64,000 nucleotides of DNA from Streptomyces roseirectus (lineage in GTDB: Bacteria > Actinomycetota > Actinomycetes > Streptomycetales > Streptomycetaceae), in contig NZ_CP060828.1 in the NCBI RefSeq assembly GCF_014489635.1, positions 3,014,001 to 3,078,000 on the forward strand, in the 5' to 3' direction. The notes below the pieces were generated by a model, which worked only from the letters and a program-made list of their open reading frames with translations, had not been told where the DNA came from and ran no database searches. This document shows positions 49,786 to 58,816 of the stretch, piece after piece. Made by a program: the position numbers and the translations under genes. Each line of letters starts with the position of its first letter. The first letter of the stretch is position 1.

Positions 49786-49916
49786 CCGACCTCGTTTCCT
49801 CATACGGTCTACGGTTTGACCAGTCTCACCCACCGGACCGCGGTTTCTGCCCCGAGGTCCGGATCGTGAGACGTTTATTTCATTTGCGCGGGGGTCGGGT
49901 ACAGGAAATCCTCCGG

Positions 49917-51308
49917 TCAGCCGACGTCGAGCCGGAGCAGGTCCTCCTCGGTCTCCCGGCGCACGATCAGCCGCGCCTCGCCGTCGCGCACGGCGACCAC
50001 CGGGGGCCTCGGGACGTGGTTGTAGTTGCTCGCCATCGACCGGCAGTAGGCGCCCGTCGCGGGGACACCGAGGAGGTCACCCGGTGCCAGGTCGGCCGGC
50101 AGGAACGCGTCCCTGACCACGATGTCCCCGCTCTCACAGTGCTTGCCGACCACGCGGCAGAGCATCGGCTCGGCGTCGGAGGTGCGCGAGACGAGGGAAA
50201 CGCTGTACTCGGCGTCGTACAGCGCGGTGCGGATGTTGTCCGACATGCCGCCGTCGACGGAGACGTAGGTGCGCAGGCCCTCCAGGGGCTTGAGCGTGCC
50301 GACCTCGTACAGCGTGAACGCGGTCGGGCCGACGATCGCGCGGCCCGGCTCGACGGAGATGCGCGGGGTGCGCAGCCGGGCGGCCTCGCACTCGCGGGTG
50401 ACGATCTCGTTCAGCGCCTTCGCGATCTCGTGGGGCTCGCGGGGGTCGTCGTCGCTGGTGTAGGCGATGCCGAGGCCGCCGCCGAGGTCGATCTCGGGGA
50501 GTTCGACGCCGTGCTCGTCGCGGATGCTCTTCAGCAGGCCGACGACCCGGCGGGCGGCGACCTCGAAGCCGGACATGTCGAAGATCTGCGAGCCGATGTG
50601 GGAGTGGACGCCGATCAGTTCCAGGCTGTCGAGCTGGAGCGCGCGGCGGACGGCCTCGGCGGCCTGGCCGCCGGCCAGCGGGATGCCGAACTTCTGGTCC
50701 TCGTGGGCCGTCGCGATGAACTCGTGCGTGTGGGCCTCGACGCCGACCGTGATCCTGATCTGCACCTTCTGGCGCGTGCCGAGTTCGCGCGCGATGTGGG
50801 CGACGCGGACGATCTCCTGGAAGGAGTCCAGCACGATCCGGCCGACGCCGGCCTCGATCGCCCTGCGGATCTCCCGCGGGGACTTGTTGTTGCCGTGCAG
50901 GGCGATGCGGTCGGCGGGCATGCCGGCGGAGAGGGCGGTGGCCAGCTCACCGCCGGAGCAGACGTCGAGGTTCAGGCCCTCCTCGTGCAGCCAGCGCACG
51001 ACCGCCCTCGACAGGAACGCCTTGCCGGCGTAGAAGACGTCCGCGTCGGGGCCGAACGCCGTGCGCCAGGCGCGGGCGCGGGCGCGGAAGTCGGTCTCGT
51101 CCATGACGTACACCGGGGTGCCGAACTCCTCGGCGATGCGGGTCGCCGGGATGCCGCCGACGGTCAGCGTGCCCGTCTCGTCCCTGGTGACCGTCTCGGA
51201 CCACACCTTCTTGTCCAGGACGTTCAGGTCGGCGGGCGGGGCGCTGTAGTGGCCCTCCGGCAGGACATCGGCGTGACGGGGCCCGGCGGGGTGTGCGGAA
51301 CGGCTCAT
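49917..51308 (-). CDS. lysA: Diaminopimelate decarboxylase
   Basis: 463 aa. Fold-type III PLP enzyme: PLP Lys in DVFYAGKAFLS; LDVCSGGELATALSAGMP, LIGVHSHIGSQIFD and EPGRAIVGPTAFTLYEVG; CESGDIVVRDAFLP near the end supplies the partner-subunit Cys. Last step of lysine synthesis. 16 bp after the ArgS-like gene, consistent with one operon nrtL-lysA-hom-thrC. Confidence 0.97.
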   Translation of the reverse strand: MSRSAHPAGPRHADVLPEGHYSAPPADLNVLDKKVWSETVTRDETGTLTVGGIPATRIAEEFGTPVYVMDETDFRARARAWRTAFGPDADVFYAGKAFLSRAVVRWLHEEGLNLDVCSGGELATALSAGMPADRIALHGNNKSPREIRRAIEAGVGRIVLDSFQEIVRVAHIARELGTRQKVQIRITVGVEAHTHEFIATAHEDQKFGIPLAGGQAAEAVRRALQLDSLELIGVHSHIGSQIFDMSGFEVAARRVVGLLKSIRDEHGVELPEIDLGGGLGIAYTSDDDPREPHEIAKALNEIVTRECEAARLRTPRISVEPGRAIVGPTAFTLYEVGTLKPLEGLRTYVSVDGGMSDNIRTALYDAEYSVSLVSRTSDAEPMLCRVVGKHCESGDIVVRDAFLPADLAPGDLLGVPATGAYCRSMASNYNHVPRPPVVAVRDGEARLIVRRETEEDLLRLDVG

Positions 51309-51324
51309 GTCTCTTCGGGGCTTT

Positions 51325-52683
51325 CTAGAGGTGTTCTGGTGCGTCGATGCCGAGCAGGGTCAGGCCACCGGCCAGCACCGCCCCGGCGGCTTCGGCGAGC
51401 GCGAGCCGGGTGCGGTGGGTGGCCTCGGGTTTCTCCTCCCCTGTCGGGAGGGTGTACGGGAGGAGGGGGAGGAGGGTGTCCGCGATCGCCAGGAGGTGGT
51501 GGGTGAGGCGGTGGGGGGTGTGGTGGGTGGCGGTGGTGGTGAGGATGCGGGGGTGGTCGGCGAGGAGGGTTTCGAGGGGGTGGGGGGTTGGGGGGGTGGG
51601 GGTGCCGGGAGGGCCGGCGGGGTGGGCTTCGGCGCCGGGGGCGCTGGCTGCGAGGGGGGTGGCGAGCGCGGCCTCGGGGGCGCTGGCGGCGAGCGGGGCC
51701 CCGGGGATGGAGGTGGCGGGGGCGCCAGGGCGCGGGCCTTCGACGCCGGGGGCCTTGGGGGCGAGGGGGGCGGCGAGCGGGGACCCGAGGGCGGAGGTGG
51801 CGAGGGCGCCGGGGGGCGGGCCTTCGACGCCGGGGGCGTGGGTAGCGAGGGGGGCGGCGAGCGGGGCCTCGGGGGCGGGAGTCGCGGGGACGCCGGGGGG
51901 CGGGCCTTCGACGCCGGGGGGCCGTGGGTCGGGGTGGGCCGGGGACGACGTGAAGCCCAGGGCCGCCGCGTTGCGGGTCAGGGCTCGGGTGCGGGCGTGG
52001 GCGTAGCGGACGCGGAAGAGGGGGTTCGTCTCGCGTTGGGCCAGGTGGTCGGGGGTGAGGCGGGGGTGGTCGTGGAGGGCCGGGTGGAGGAGGGCCCAGC
52101 GGGTGGCGTCACGGCCGAGGTCCAGGTGCGGGAGCGGCGCGGGGACCGGGCGGACGTTCACCTCGCCGACTGCTCCGTACTCGTCGATCTCCACGCCGAG
52201 GGACGTCCACTCGGGGGCGGGGCGGGACTCGCACGACGTGCGGACCCGGGCACCCTGGGAACGCAGGACGCGGGCGAGGGCGTCCATCACGACGACCGCG
52301 CGGAGTTCGTGGGGGGCGTGGAGGTGGACCGTCTCGCCGGTGGGGGCGTCCGCGTGGCCGTACCGGGGGCCCGTCCGCAGGATCTCCGCGACCGGGGAGG
52401 TGTCCGCGAGGGTGATGTTCAGGAATCCGGGGGGCGTGACGGCGACGTCCCTGACGCCGGGCGCCTGTGCGAGGTGCGTGCGCAGGATCTCGGCCACGCT
52501 CATCGGGGGGCGGCCCGCGGGGCGCGCGAGCTTCAGGGCGATGGGCGTCGCGTAGTCCCCCACGCCGCCCGGCCCCGGCGGCGTCACCACCGCCCTCGCC
52601 GGGACCTCCACCCTCAGCTCACCACCGTCGACCGCACGCCGGACGGCGCGCAGGACGGTGCGGGAGAGCTCGGCGGGGGTCAC
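51325..52683 (-). CDS. ArgS-related anticodon-binding protein (NrtL-type), non-catalytic
   Basis: 452 aa. The N-terminus (TPAELSRTVLRAVRRAVDGG, then VGDYATPIALKLARPAGRPP) is the Arg-tRNA-synthetase additional domain, and the C-terminus is a DALR-type helical bundle (THRTRLALAEAAGAVLAGGL). HIGH and KMSKS motifs are absent, so it cannot aminoacylate. Between them is a low-complexity linker with three 28-residue repeats (GVEGPPPG...PLAAPLA; 84-bp DNA repeats starting 51732, 51816 and 51900). Function unknown; it always sits before lysA in Streptomyces. Confidence 0.85.
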   Translation of the reverse strand: MTPAELSRTVLRAVRRAVDGGELRVEVPARAVVTPPGPGGVGDYATPIALKLARPAGRPPMSVAEILRTHLAQAPGVRDVAVTPPGFLNITLADTSPVAEILRTGPRYGHADAPTGETVHLHAPHELRAVVVMDALARVLRSQGARVRTSCESRPAPEWTSLGVEIDEYGAVGEVNVRPVPAPLPHLDLGRDATRWALLHPALHDHPRLTPDHLAQRETNPLFRVRYAHARTRALTRNAAALGFTSSPAHPDPRPPGVEGPPPGVPATPAPEAPLAAPLATHAPGVEGPPPGALATSALGSPLAAPLAPKAPGVEGPRPGAPATSIPGAPLAASAPEAALATPLAASAPGAEAHPAGPPGTPTPPTPHPLETLLADHPRILTTTATHHTPHRLTHHLLAIADTLLPLLPYTLPTGEEKPEATHRTRLALAEAAGAVLAGGLTLLGIDAPEHL

Positions 52684-53039
52684 GGGGCAAGCGTAGGGGA
52701 GGAGGGGGGTGGGGAGGCGAGTCGGAATACGCGGGGTTCCGGGATGTGGACAGGTGGGGCGGGTGAGAGGGGGGCGGAGCTGGGGAAGTGGGGCGGGTAA
52801 GAAGGGGGTCGGAGCTGGGGAGGTGAGGCGGGGGGAAGGGGGCCGGAGCTGGGGGTGAGGCTGCGATGGGGACGCCGGGCGGCCTGTGCTCTGGGCTCAC
52901 GGGGGGGGGCGAGGTGTGCTCCGGGCTCGCGGAGGCGGGGATGTGCTCGACGCCGGTCGGCCGGTCGGCTGGTGGGCCGGGGCTCGCGGGGTGTGGTCTC
53001 CTGAGCGCCGGGCGCGCTGTGCCCTGCTGCTCTTGGCGT
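52684..53039. other. G-rich low-complexity intergenic region
   Basis: 356 bp upstream of the ArgS-like gene. GGGG-rich imperfect repeats (GGGCGGGTAAG, GGAGCTGGGGAGGTGAGGCG) at about 52690-52860. No ORF, promoter or hairpin can be named with confidence; strand asymmetry and G-tracts could allow G-quadruplex formation. Confidence 0.5.
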
Positions 53040-53516
53040 TCAGCTTCCGCTCTGGGCCGTGCGTTTCTCGTCCTGTTCCTCTTCCTCGCCGGTGCCGCTC
53101 GTGGCGGGCGGGGGCGGGGGGACGTCGTCGCGTTGCCGTCGGCCCTGTCGCACCAGCCTGCGGACGACGTCGACCAGCTCGACGGGCTCGAACGGCTTGG
53201 GCACGAACGCGTCGACGCCGGCGTCGAGCCCGGCCTCGACCTCGTACGGGGTGCACGCGCTGACGATCGCCAGCGGCAGCTCCCGCGTCCGCGGATCCGC
53301 ACGGAGCTGCGCGGCCGTCCGGAAGCCGTCGAGACGGGGCATCACGACGTCGAGGGTGATCGCGTCGGGCCGTACCTCATGCACGACTTCCAGACACTCG
53401 GCACCGTCGCACGCGGTCACGACCTCGAAACCCTCAAGTTCGAGATTGACCCTGATCAGCTGCCGGATGACCTTGTTGTCGTCCACAACAAGCACCCGCC
53501 CCGACGCGCCTGGCAC
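53040..53516 (-). CDS. Stand-alone response-regulator receiver protein
   Basis: About 158 aa from a GTG at 53516 (VPGASGRVLVVDDNKVIRQL); upstream GTGs at 53564 or 53537 remain possible. Receiver domain with acidic pair VVDDN, phospho-Asp in DAITLDVVMPRLDG, and Lys in AFVPKPFEPVELVD. It ends in an acidic/Pro tail (PPPPPATSGTGEEEEQDEKR) without an output domain, so it should act by protein contact. No kinase adjacent. Confidence 0.88.
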   Translation of the reverse strand: MPGASGRVLVVDDNKVIRQLIRVNLELEGFEVVTACDGAECLEVVHEVRPDAITLDVVMPRLDGFRTAAQLRADPRTRELPLAIVSACTPYEVEAGLDAGVDAFVPKPFEPVELVDVVRRLVRQGRRQRDDVPPPPPATSGTGEEEEQDEKRTAQSGS

Positions 53517-53669
53517 ACCTCGAGAGTAGGTCCGCACCGGCCACCGCGTCCGGCTTTTCCCCACTTCCACCCCCTACGTGCGACCCCCGCCCCTCAAACC
53601 CGTTCGGGACCACCCCAACCGAGCTGGTAGTGTTCTACCCGTCGCCGCGAGCAACACCTCGCCGACAAA

Positions 53670-53741
53670 GCCCCCGTAGCTCAGGGGATAGAGCAACGGC
53701 CTCCGGAGCCGTGTGCGCAGGTTCGAATCCTGCCGGGGGCA
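53670..53741 (+). tRNA. tRNA-Arg (anticodon CCG)
   Basis: Full cloverleaf: acceptor GCCCCCG / CGGGGGC with discriminator A, D arm with AGCTCAGGGGATAGAGC, anticodon stem ACGGC / GCCGT with loop CTCCGGA (anticodon CCG at 53703-53705), and T arm CAGGTTCGAATCCTG. CCA is not encoded. An integrase fragment begins 133 bp downstream, so the 3' end is a likely attachment site. Confidence 0.97.
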
Positions 53742-53794
53742 CTCGCCGGTCAGAGACCTGAAGCCAGGGTCTGACCAGGGCGGATGCCGCGAGC

Positions 53795-53831
53795 AAAGGG
53801 CGGGAGTCAGTCTCACTGACTCCCGCCCTTT
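53795..53831 (+). terminator. Terminator after tRNA-Arg
   Basis: Perfect 17-bp stem AAAGGGCGGGAGTCAGT / ACTGACTCCCGCCCTTT with loop CTC, 54 bp after the tRNA. AAA and TTT flanks on both sides make it bidirectional, so it can also end the converging integrase transcript. Confidence 0.85.
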
Positions 53832-53874
53832 CTCACTGTCTCTCAGTGTTCGCGACACACCTCCGACACAGTTT

Positions 53875-54402
53875 TCAGGCTGCGTCGCAGTCCACTTCTC
53901 CTACCTCCATGCTTCTCTCGATCTTCTGGTTGTCCTCTTCCTCGCTGTTGTCGACCAGGCCCGCATAGTGGCGGTTGATGACCTCTGGGGAGGTGCCCGC
54001 GCGGCGCGCTACTTCGGCGACCGCGACGCCTGCCCTGAGCCACATGGTGATGGCGAACGCACGGCCGTCGTACGGCTTCTTTGCCAGCGGGGTGTGCTGC
54101 TTGGGTTCGGGGAAGGCGTACAGCCTCGCCTCCCTCCAGACCCGGTAGTAGGACGTCGAACCCACCAACCCACCGCGCTCGTTGTGGAAGACGCGGCCGT
54201 CCTTGGCCGCGCCGAACTCCTTCAGGTGAGCGCGGAGCAGTGCGACCAGAACCGGCGGGATCGGGACCGGGCGGTCCTCTTCGGGGTCGCGCATCTTCAG
54301 TCCCCGCCTGTCGTGCCGCTCCCCCGTGTCAGTCCACTTCTTCCCTGAGAGGTCGTTTTCAGCTATTTTGCGTCGCTTCATGCGCCACAGATGGTTACTC
54401 AC
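53875..54402 (-). pseudogene. Tyrosine integrase, truncated C-terminal fragment
   Basis: About 175 residues matching only the C-terminal catalytic part of AICE/phage-type tyrosine recombinases: KMRDPEEDRPVPIPPVLVAL, KPYDGRAFAITMWLRAGVAV and AEVARRAGTSPEVINRHYAG. The family box Y-D-L-R-H-A is Y-D-G-R-A-F here: the Arg is kept, the following His lost; the nucleophilic Tyr is in HYAG. The N-terminal SAM-like and core parts (about 230 residues) are missing. It lies beside tRNA-Arg, so it is the remnant of an element integrated at that tRNA. Confidence 0.8.
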
Positions 54403-54695
54403 GCCTCTCGTGTATCGGGTTCCTGTACAGGGCGGCGGGAGTAATCGGGGATATCAACTCCCCTTGGAACGAGACGGACTTCCTAGGATGAGACGGGTAA
54501 TGCGGGCCTCCCTCGGGCCCCGTCGATCGCGCCAACTCCTCAAGGCTCTCAAGGGTCGCTCCGCCACGAGCACTTGTTGGGATGAAACAGGCTTTACTGA
54601 CGAAAACGACCTCTGAGCAGCCCTTGGATGCGAACTCACTACGCAGACCGCCCCTCCCTTTGGTGGGGAAGAGGCGGTATCGAAGGCGCGGAGGT
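54403..54695. other. Gap between the integrase fragment and the MazG-like gene
   Basis: 293 bp of slightly lower GC with no supported gene. The missing integrase N-terminus is not found in any frame here. Confidence 0.5.
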
Positions 54696-55016
54696 TCAGG
54701 ACGGGATCACACGGTCCACGAGGTGCTGGAGCCGGGCATCGAACTTCTCCGGCCAGTCGGGATTGAGCGTCGCGAGTGCGACGAACGCCGTGACCACGAC
54801 GTCCACGAGTTCCTTCTCGACGTCTCCCCAGTCGTGTGACCGCCCCTTCCTGGGGTTGCCGCCGAGCGCGCCGTGCAGGGCTTCGGAGACCTCTCCGAAC
54901 TCCTCGCCGATCTTGAGTACGCGCAGGAGACGGCGCTCCGTCTCGTTCTGGTCCTCAGCATTGTCGTCCAGCCACTCCTTGAGTTGGGTGATCTGCTTCG
55001 AGGTCTTCGCGTCCAT
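54696..55016 (-). CDS. MazG-like nucleotide pyrophosphohydrolase
   Basis: 106 aa. All-alpha NTP-PPase signature: LLRVLKIGEEFGEVSEALHG (the EExxE metal site) and GDVEKELVDVVVTAFVALAT (ExxD). MazG proteins cut (d)NTPs to monophosphate and PPi. Last gene of the island operon, 24 bp after the EEP nuclease. In context it may clean up or tune the nucleotide made or used by the dTMP-kinase-like protein. Confidence 0.85.
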   Translation of the reverse strand: MDAKTSKQITQLKEWLDDNAEDQNETERRLLRVLKIGEEFGEVSEALHGALGGNPRKGRSHDWGDVEKELVDVVVTAFVALATLNPDWPEKFDARLQHLVDRVIPS

Positions 55017-55040
55017 CAGGTCTCTCTCCAGGTCAGGGCA

Positions 55041-55849
55041 TCAGAACAGGGCGAGGGCGGGCTCTTGGCCCTGTGTAGGGTCGGTCACGGGGAGCGGCGC
55101 CGCAGGAGCGACGGCAAGGTGCACGGACAGCGCCGAGTGGTCGGTCAGCCGGTCGTCGCCGGTGCGGGGTTCATGGATGTAGAAGCAGCCGTCCAGCACG
55201 GTGGCCAGGCCCACCGAGACGTGTGCGTGGTCGTACCGGTAGCCGTCGCCGGTCTTGCCGACCCACGAGTACTCCAGCGCGTCCGGGTGCAGTGCGCGGA
55301 ACGCGTCCTCGTACCCGGTCTTGCCGAACGATTCGTAGAAGGCGTACTCGAAGGGGGCGAAGAACCGGTAGCGCGGGGAGTGCGACGGCTCCAGGACATT
55401 GAAGTCGCCCAACACGATCCGGGCCCCGGCCTGGCCATCGGGGAGCGCCGCGGCGCACTCCGCGAGCCAGCGCTGCTTCCGCTCCTTCTTCGCCGGTGAG
55501 GCGTCGCGCGACGGTACGTGGAGGCCGATCACGTCGAGTGGCCCTTCGGTGGTGTCGACGGTGATCGCGACCGCCCGGTGCGGCAGGTAGGCGAGCGTGA
55601 ACGGAGCCGGGCGGGCGGCGAGGCGGCTGACGATCATCACGCCCCGCGCGGCTCGGGCCGGGGGAAGGTCACCGCGTACCCGGCGGCGGTGAAGCGCTCG
55701 GCCAGGAAGACGCAGCCGGCGCTGTCCGCCGTCTCCGTGAGGACCAGGACCTGCTCGGGGCGTGCCGCGAGGTAGGCGAGCTGTCGCTCGGCTCGTTCCC
55801 GGCTCGGGTTGTTGAGGTTGAACGTCAGCACGTCCGTGCGGCCGGTCAT
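55041..55849 (-). pseudogene. Endonuclease/exonuclease/phosphatase (EEP) family protein, frameshifted
   Basis: Two overlapping frames make one EEP protein of about 268 aa. 55637-55849 gives the N-terminus (VLTFNLNNPSRERAERQLAY, catalytic Glu in VLVLTETADSAG). 55041-55640 gives the rest (GLHVPSRDAS, IVLGDFNVLEPSH, LTDHSALSVHL). Adding one base in the G-run (CCCC at 55642-55645 on plus) would restore PRGGVMIVSRL. All EEP metal-site residues are present apart from this break. It starts inside the end of the tmk-like gene (ATGA). Confidence 0.8.
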
Positions 55850-56460
55850 GCGCTACCCCTTGTCCACAGTTCCTGGATGGCCACCGCGACGGCTCGGGCG
55901 ATCTCGTCCGGGCTCGCGGCGGACGCGTCGAGCTGGAGGACGCGGACGCCGGCGGCCATCAGGAACCTAGCGGTCTCGCGGTAGGCCGTGCATTCCCGGG
56001 CGGCGTTGCCTGGTTCGCGCTCGTAGCGGCTGTGCGCTCCCCTGCTGGTGAGCCGCTTCTCGATCACCTCGGTACGGGCGTTGACGATGACCGCGAGGTC
56101 GGGCATGTCGGCATGCCGGTTCAGCTCCCACACCACGTCGCGGTCGACGCCGTCGAGGACCTGGAGCACGAGGGACGAGGCGATGTAGCGGTCGCACACG
56201 ACCGTCGTGCCCTGGGCGAGGGCCGGGCGGATCACCTCGTCCAGGTGCACGTACCGGTCGGCGGCGATCAGGCACGCCATCGCCATGCCCCGGTAGGTCT
56301 CCGTACCTTGGCGGGCGAGCCTGCCGAGCGGCGTGTCGCTGGGCTCCCGCGTCTGGCACACCGCTACACCGGCGGAGCGCAGTTCGGCGGCGACCGCTGT
56401 GGTGACGGTCGACTTGCCGACGCCGCCGGGGCCGTCGATCGTGACGAACAGTCCGGTCAC
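55846..56460 (-). CDS. tmk: dTMP kinase-like nucleoside monophosphate kinase
   Basis: 204 aa from a GTG at 56460, which overlaps the radical SAM stop (GTGA). P-loop FVTIDGPGGVGKSTVTTAVA; DR-type motif VVCDRYIASSLVLQVLDGVD; REPSDTPLGRL matches the phosphate-donor Arg region of TMK. Streptomyces have a housekeeping tmk elsewhere, so this is an extra copy with a possibly different nucleotide. The gene is intact and lies between two broken ones. Confidence 0.88.
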   Translation of the reverse strand: MTGLFVTIDGPGGVGKSTVTTAVAAELRSAGVAVCQTREPSDTPLGRLARQGTETYRGMAMACLIAADRYVHLDEVIRPALAQGTTVVCDRYIASSLVLQVLDGVDRDVVWELNRHADMPDLAVIVNARTEVIEKRLTSRGAHSRYEREPGNAARECTAYRETARFLMAAGVRVLQLDASAASPDEIARAVAVAIQELWTRGSA

Positions 56461-57568
56461 GACATCCCCACCACCGGGAGCATGCGGGAGTGCTCGGGCA
56501 CCACGGGGCACTGCTCGGTGTCGACGGCGCCGATCCGTTCGCCGGACGCGATGACGGCCGCCGGGCAGCCCTTCCCGCACGCGTCCGACATCGTGCAGCT
56601 GCCGCAGGTCGGGTTCGCTCCGAGGTCCCACCGGTCGCTGAACCGGCCGTAGGCGTCGAGGCGTTCGGCGATGTCCGGGTGCTCCTAGACGTTGCCGACG
56701 AGGAAGTCCGTGTCCGGGTGCGGGGAGACCTTCGTCCGGGCGGCGAATACCAGGTACGGGCAGATCGCGACGCCGCCGTCGGTGAAGACGTAGATGATGG
56801 TTCCGGCCTCGCAGCCCGCGAGCGGCTTGTCGTCGTTGGGGAAGCGGATGAGCGTGAGGTCCAGGCCGTCGTCGGCGAACGGCAGCGCCAGGTCGCGGAT
56901 GTGCCGCATGTGGTCGTCGGGCCGACGGAGCTTCTGGGAGCTGCGCGAGGCGCCGCGGCCCATCGAGCCGAGCGGGTTCATCAGTACGTACGTCGCGCCC
57001 TGCTCCTTGGCGAACGCGCAGAGCTGCCCGTACTCCTCGTCCTGGGCGAGGTTGTTCGGCGTGCACAGCAGCCCTTGCAGGATGCCCGCCTTCGCGAACA
57101 GCTTCACGTTGTCGACCGTCTCCTGGAAGCCTTCGCGGCGGCCCCGGAACACGCCGTGCGAGTCGGGCGAGAAGCCGTCGAGCGAGACGTTCATGTGGGC
57201 ACCGAGTCCGGCCAGGCGCTCGATCTGGTGGGGCGTGACCATCGTCGCGTTCGTGCAGACGCCGACGCCCATCCCGACCGACCGGAACTCCTCGACGATC
57301 GGGATGAGGTCGGCGTGCATGAACGGCTCGCCGCCGGTCAGCGTCACCCGGTTCACGCGGGCCGCCGCGAGCTGGGGACGAGCTGCGTCCGGATCGCGTC
57401 GAGCGGCATGTACGCGCCGCGTTTCGTCGCCGAGACGAAGCAGTGCTTGCACGTCTCGTTGCACGGCTCGCAGATTTGGATCAGGGCCTTGCGGTGAGGG
57501 TAGTCGACGGTCGTGCGGAAGTAGCACGATGCCGCCTGTTCACCGGTGATGATCGGTCGTGCGGTCAC
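56457..57568 (-). pseudogene. Radical SAM/SPASM enzyme, frameshift plus in-frame amber
   Basis: Start GTG 57568 (GAGGT upstream). The SAM cluster motif ICEPCNETCKHCFVS (CxxxCxxC) is near residue 38. A missing C in a C-run (GGGG at 57374-57377 on plus) breaks LDAIRTQLVP from QLAAARVNRVTLTGGEPF; the GGEPF motif is in the second frame. After DTDFLVGNV comes TAG (56685-56687). Beyond it the frame continues with a Cys-rich SPASM end (NPTCGSCTMSDACGKGCPAA, then VDTEQCPVVPEHS) to a TGA at 56457. With both lesions repaired it would be about 370 aa. Peptide maturation or auxiliary-cluster chemistry is typical for SPASM enzymes; the substrate is unknown. Confidence 0.82.
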
Positions 57569-57657
57569 AAAGACCTCCACGGGTAGACGGGTACGGTTGA
57601 CCAGTCCTGACGGCACACACAGGGCCGCCAGGACGAGGGTTCGATCAGGAGCGGCGG

Positions 57658-57744
57658 TCAGCCGCTTTTGACGCCGAGGAACAGGGCTCCGAGCAGGGCG
57701 GCGACGGACAGCACGTAGAGGATCTGGTGAGCGCGCTCACTCAT
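57658..57744 (-). CDS. 28-aa membrane peptide between HATPase and radical SAM genes
   Basis: ATG 57744, stop 57658. Starts MSERAHQILYVLSVAALL; one hydrophobic helix (about residues 9-24) ending GVKSG. It overlaps the end of the HATPase gene by 8 nt and has GGAC 7 nt upstream, so translational coupling is plausible. Candidates: a membrane anchor or helper subunit, or a precursor peptide for the radical SAM enzyme, though its hydrophobic character favours the former. No family recognised. Confidence 0.5.
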   Translation of the reverse strand: MSERAHQILYVLSVAALLGALFLGVKSG

Positions 57745-58156
57745 CGGGCACGTCCTTCAGGGCGCACTCGGCCCAGACCCGCTTGCCCCAGGGCAGCGGG
57801 TCGACGCCCCAGTTCCCGCCGCTCAGCTTCTCCACGCTCTCCAGACCTCGCCCGGACTCCTCGTCCGCGGCGGCGGGCCGGGTCTGAGGGCTCTTCCGTG
57901 CCAGGTCCACCACCGCGATGTGGACCCGTTCGCTGCCGAGCCGCGTCACGGTCACCCGGACCGCATCCCGCCGCGCGTGCAGGACGGCGTTCGTCATCAG
58001 CTCGCTGACGACGACTTCAACGGCGTCCCGGAGTCCGTCCAGATCCCAGGCGGCCAAGGCCAGACGTACCAAGTGGCGTGCCCTGCGCACGGATTCCGGG
58101 ATTCTCGGCAGCGTCTGGGCGTAGGAGGGCAGTGTGCCCGTTCCGGTCTCGACCAT
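57737..58156 (-). CDS. HATPase-fold ATP-binding protein (anti-sigma/regulatory kinase type)
   Basis: 139 aa from ATG 58156; a TTG at 58165 has better AAGGA spacing and cannot be excluded. N-box VEVVVSELMTNAVLHARRDA, G1 VVDLARKSP, then ESGRGLESVEKLSGGNWGVD and a C-terminal WGKRVWAECAL, the pattern of the many small Streptomyces HATPase_c (RsbW/SpoIIAB-like) proteins. In this operon it may be a regulator rather than a sigma antagonist, as no sigma or STAS gene is adjacent. Confidence 0.8.
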   Translation of the reverse strand: MVETGTGTLPSYAQTLPRIPESVRRARHLVRLALAAWDLDGLRDAVEVVVSELMTNAVLHARRDAVRVTVTRLGSERVHIAVVDLARKSPQTRPAAADEESGRGLESVEKLSGGNWGVDPLPWGKRVWAECALKDVPDE

Positions 58157-58247
58157 GACGTGCAAGCCAATCCTTACGAACCGGGTAGGGGTGCCGACGG
58201 CCCTCGGCCGGGTCGCCGACGGAGTGAGACAGGAGGTTTCAGGCACC

Positions 58248-58816
58248 TCAGATCCCCTCCGGACCGGAGAGGACGTCGCGGCCGAGTACCGCCAGGGTGG
58301 CGACGAGTTCCGGGGGACACAGCCAGGACGGGCCGTCGCACGGCAACACCCACCAGGGACCGCCTCCGCCAACGGGCCTGGTGGCGTACGGCGCCGGGAC
58401 CAGCAGGAGCGCGTCCTGCGGGTGCGTCACCACGGCGGGAAGCGGCTCCAGTCGGGCGACTCGCGCCGGGAGCAGGGCGGTGTACGAGCCCTCGTCGCCG
58501 AAGCCCTGGGGGCTGTAGAACAGCGGGCCGTGCCGCAACACCTCGCCAAGGGGCCCGGCGCACTCCTGCGGGGTGTGCAGCCCCACAGCCGCGTGAAAGA
58601 CGCCGGCCGGGATCACCACCGCCGTGAACAGGACTCCAGGCCTCAGCCAGGCAGCCCCGTTCTCCCCCACTCCATCCGCGCCTGCGCCGGTACCGGTGCC
58701 GCCGAGAGCAGCCAGCGCCCGGAGTACAGGAACGGGTCGCCGCGCTGCGACCCGACCGGCTCTTCCTCCTGCGCGCCCTCCGAGGCGATGATTCCGGCAC
58801 CGTCGTCTTGTGTCAT
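58248..58816 (-). pseudogene. Unknown island protein, frameshifted
   Basis: Two frames join: ATG 58816 (GGAGG upstream) to about 58700 gives RGDPFLYSGRWLLSAA, and the second frame down to 58248 gives TGTGAGADGVGENGAAWLRP, then GPLFYSPQGFGDEGSYTALL and PSWLCPPELVATLAVLGRD. One missing base near 58697-58700 accounts for the shift. Repaired length about 189 aa. Soluble and Gly/Pro/Trp-rich. I recall similar hypothetical proteins in Streptomyces islands but no function; no catalytic motif is visible. Confidence 0.6.

Noticed and set aside
51309..51324. Lysine riboswitch before lysA
   Set aside because: Only 16 bp separate lysA from the ArgS-like gene; no space for an aptamer.
56457..57568. Prokaryotic viperin next to a nucleotide kinase
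   Set aside because: The neighbour pattern is suggestive, but this radical SAM protein has a Cys-rich SPASM end and a CNETCKHC cluster motif with its own family wording, not the viperin C-terminus.
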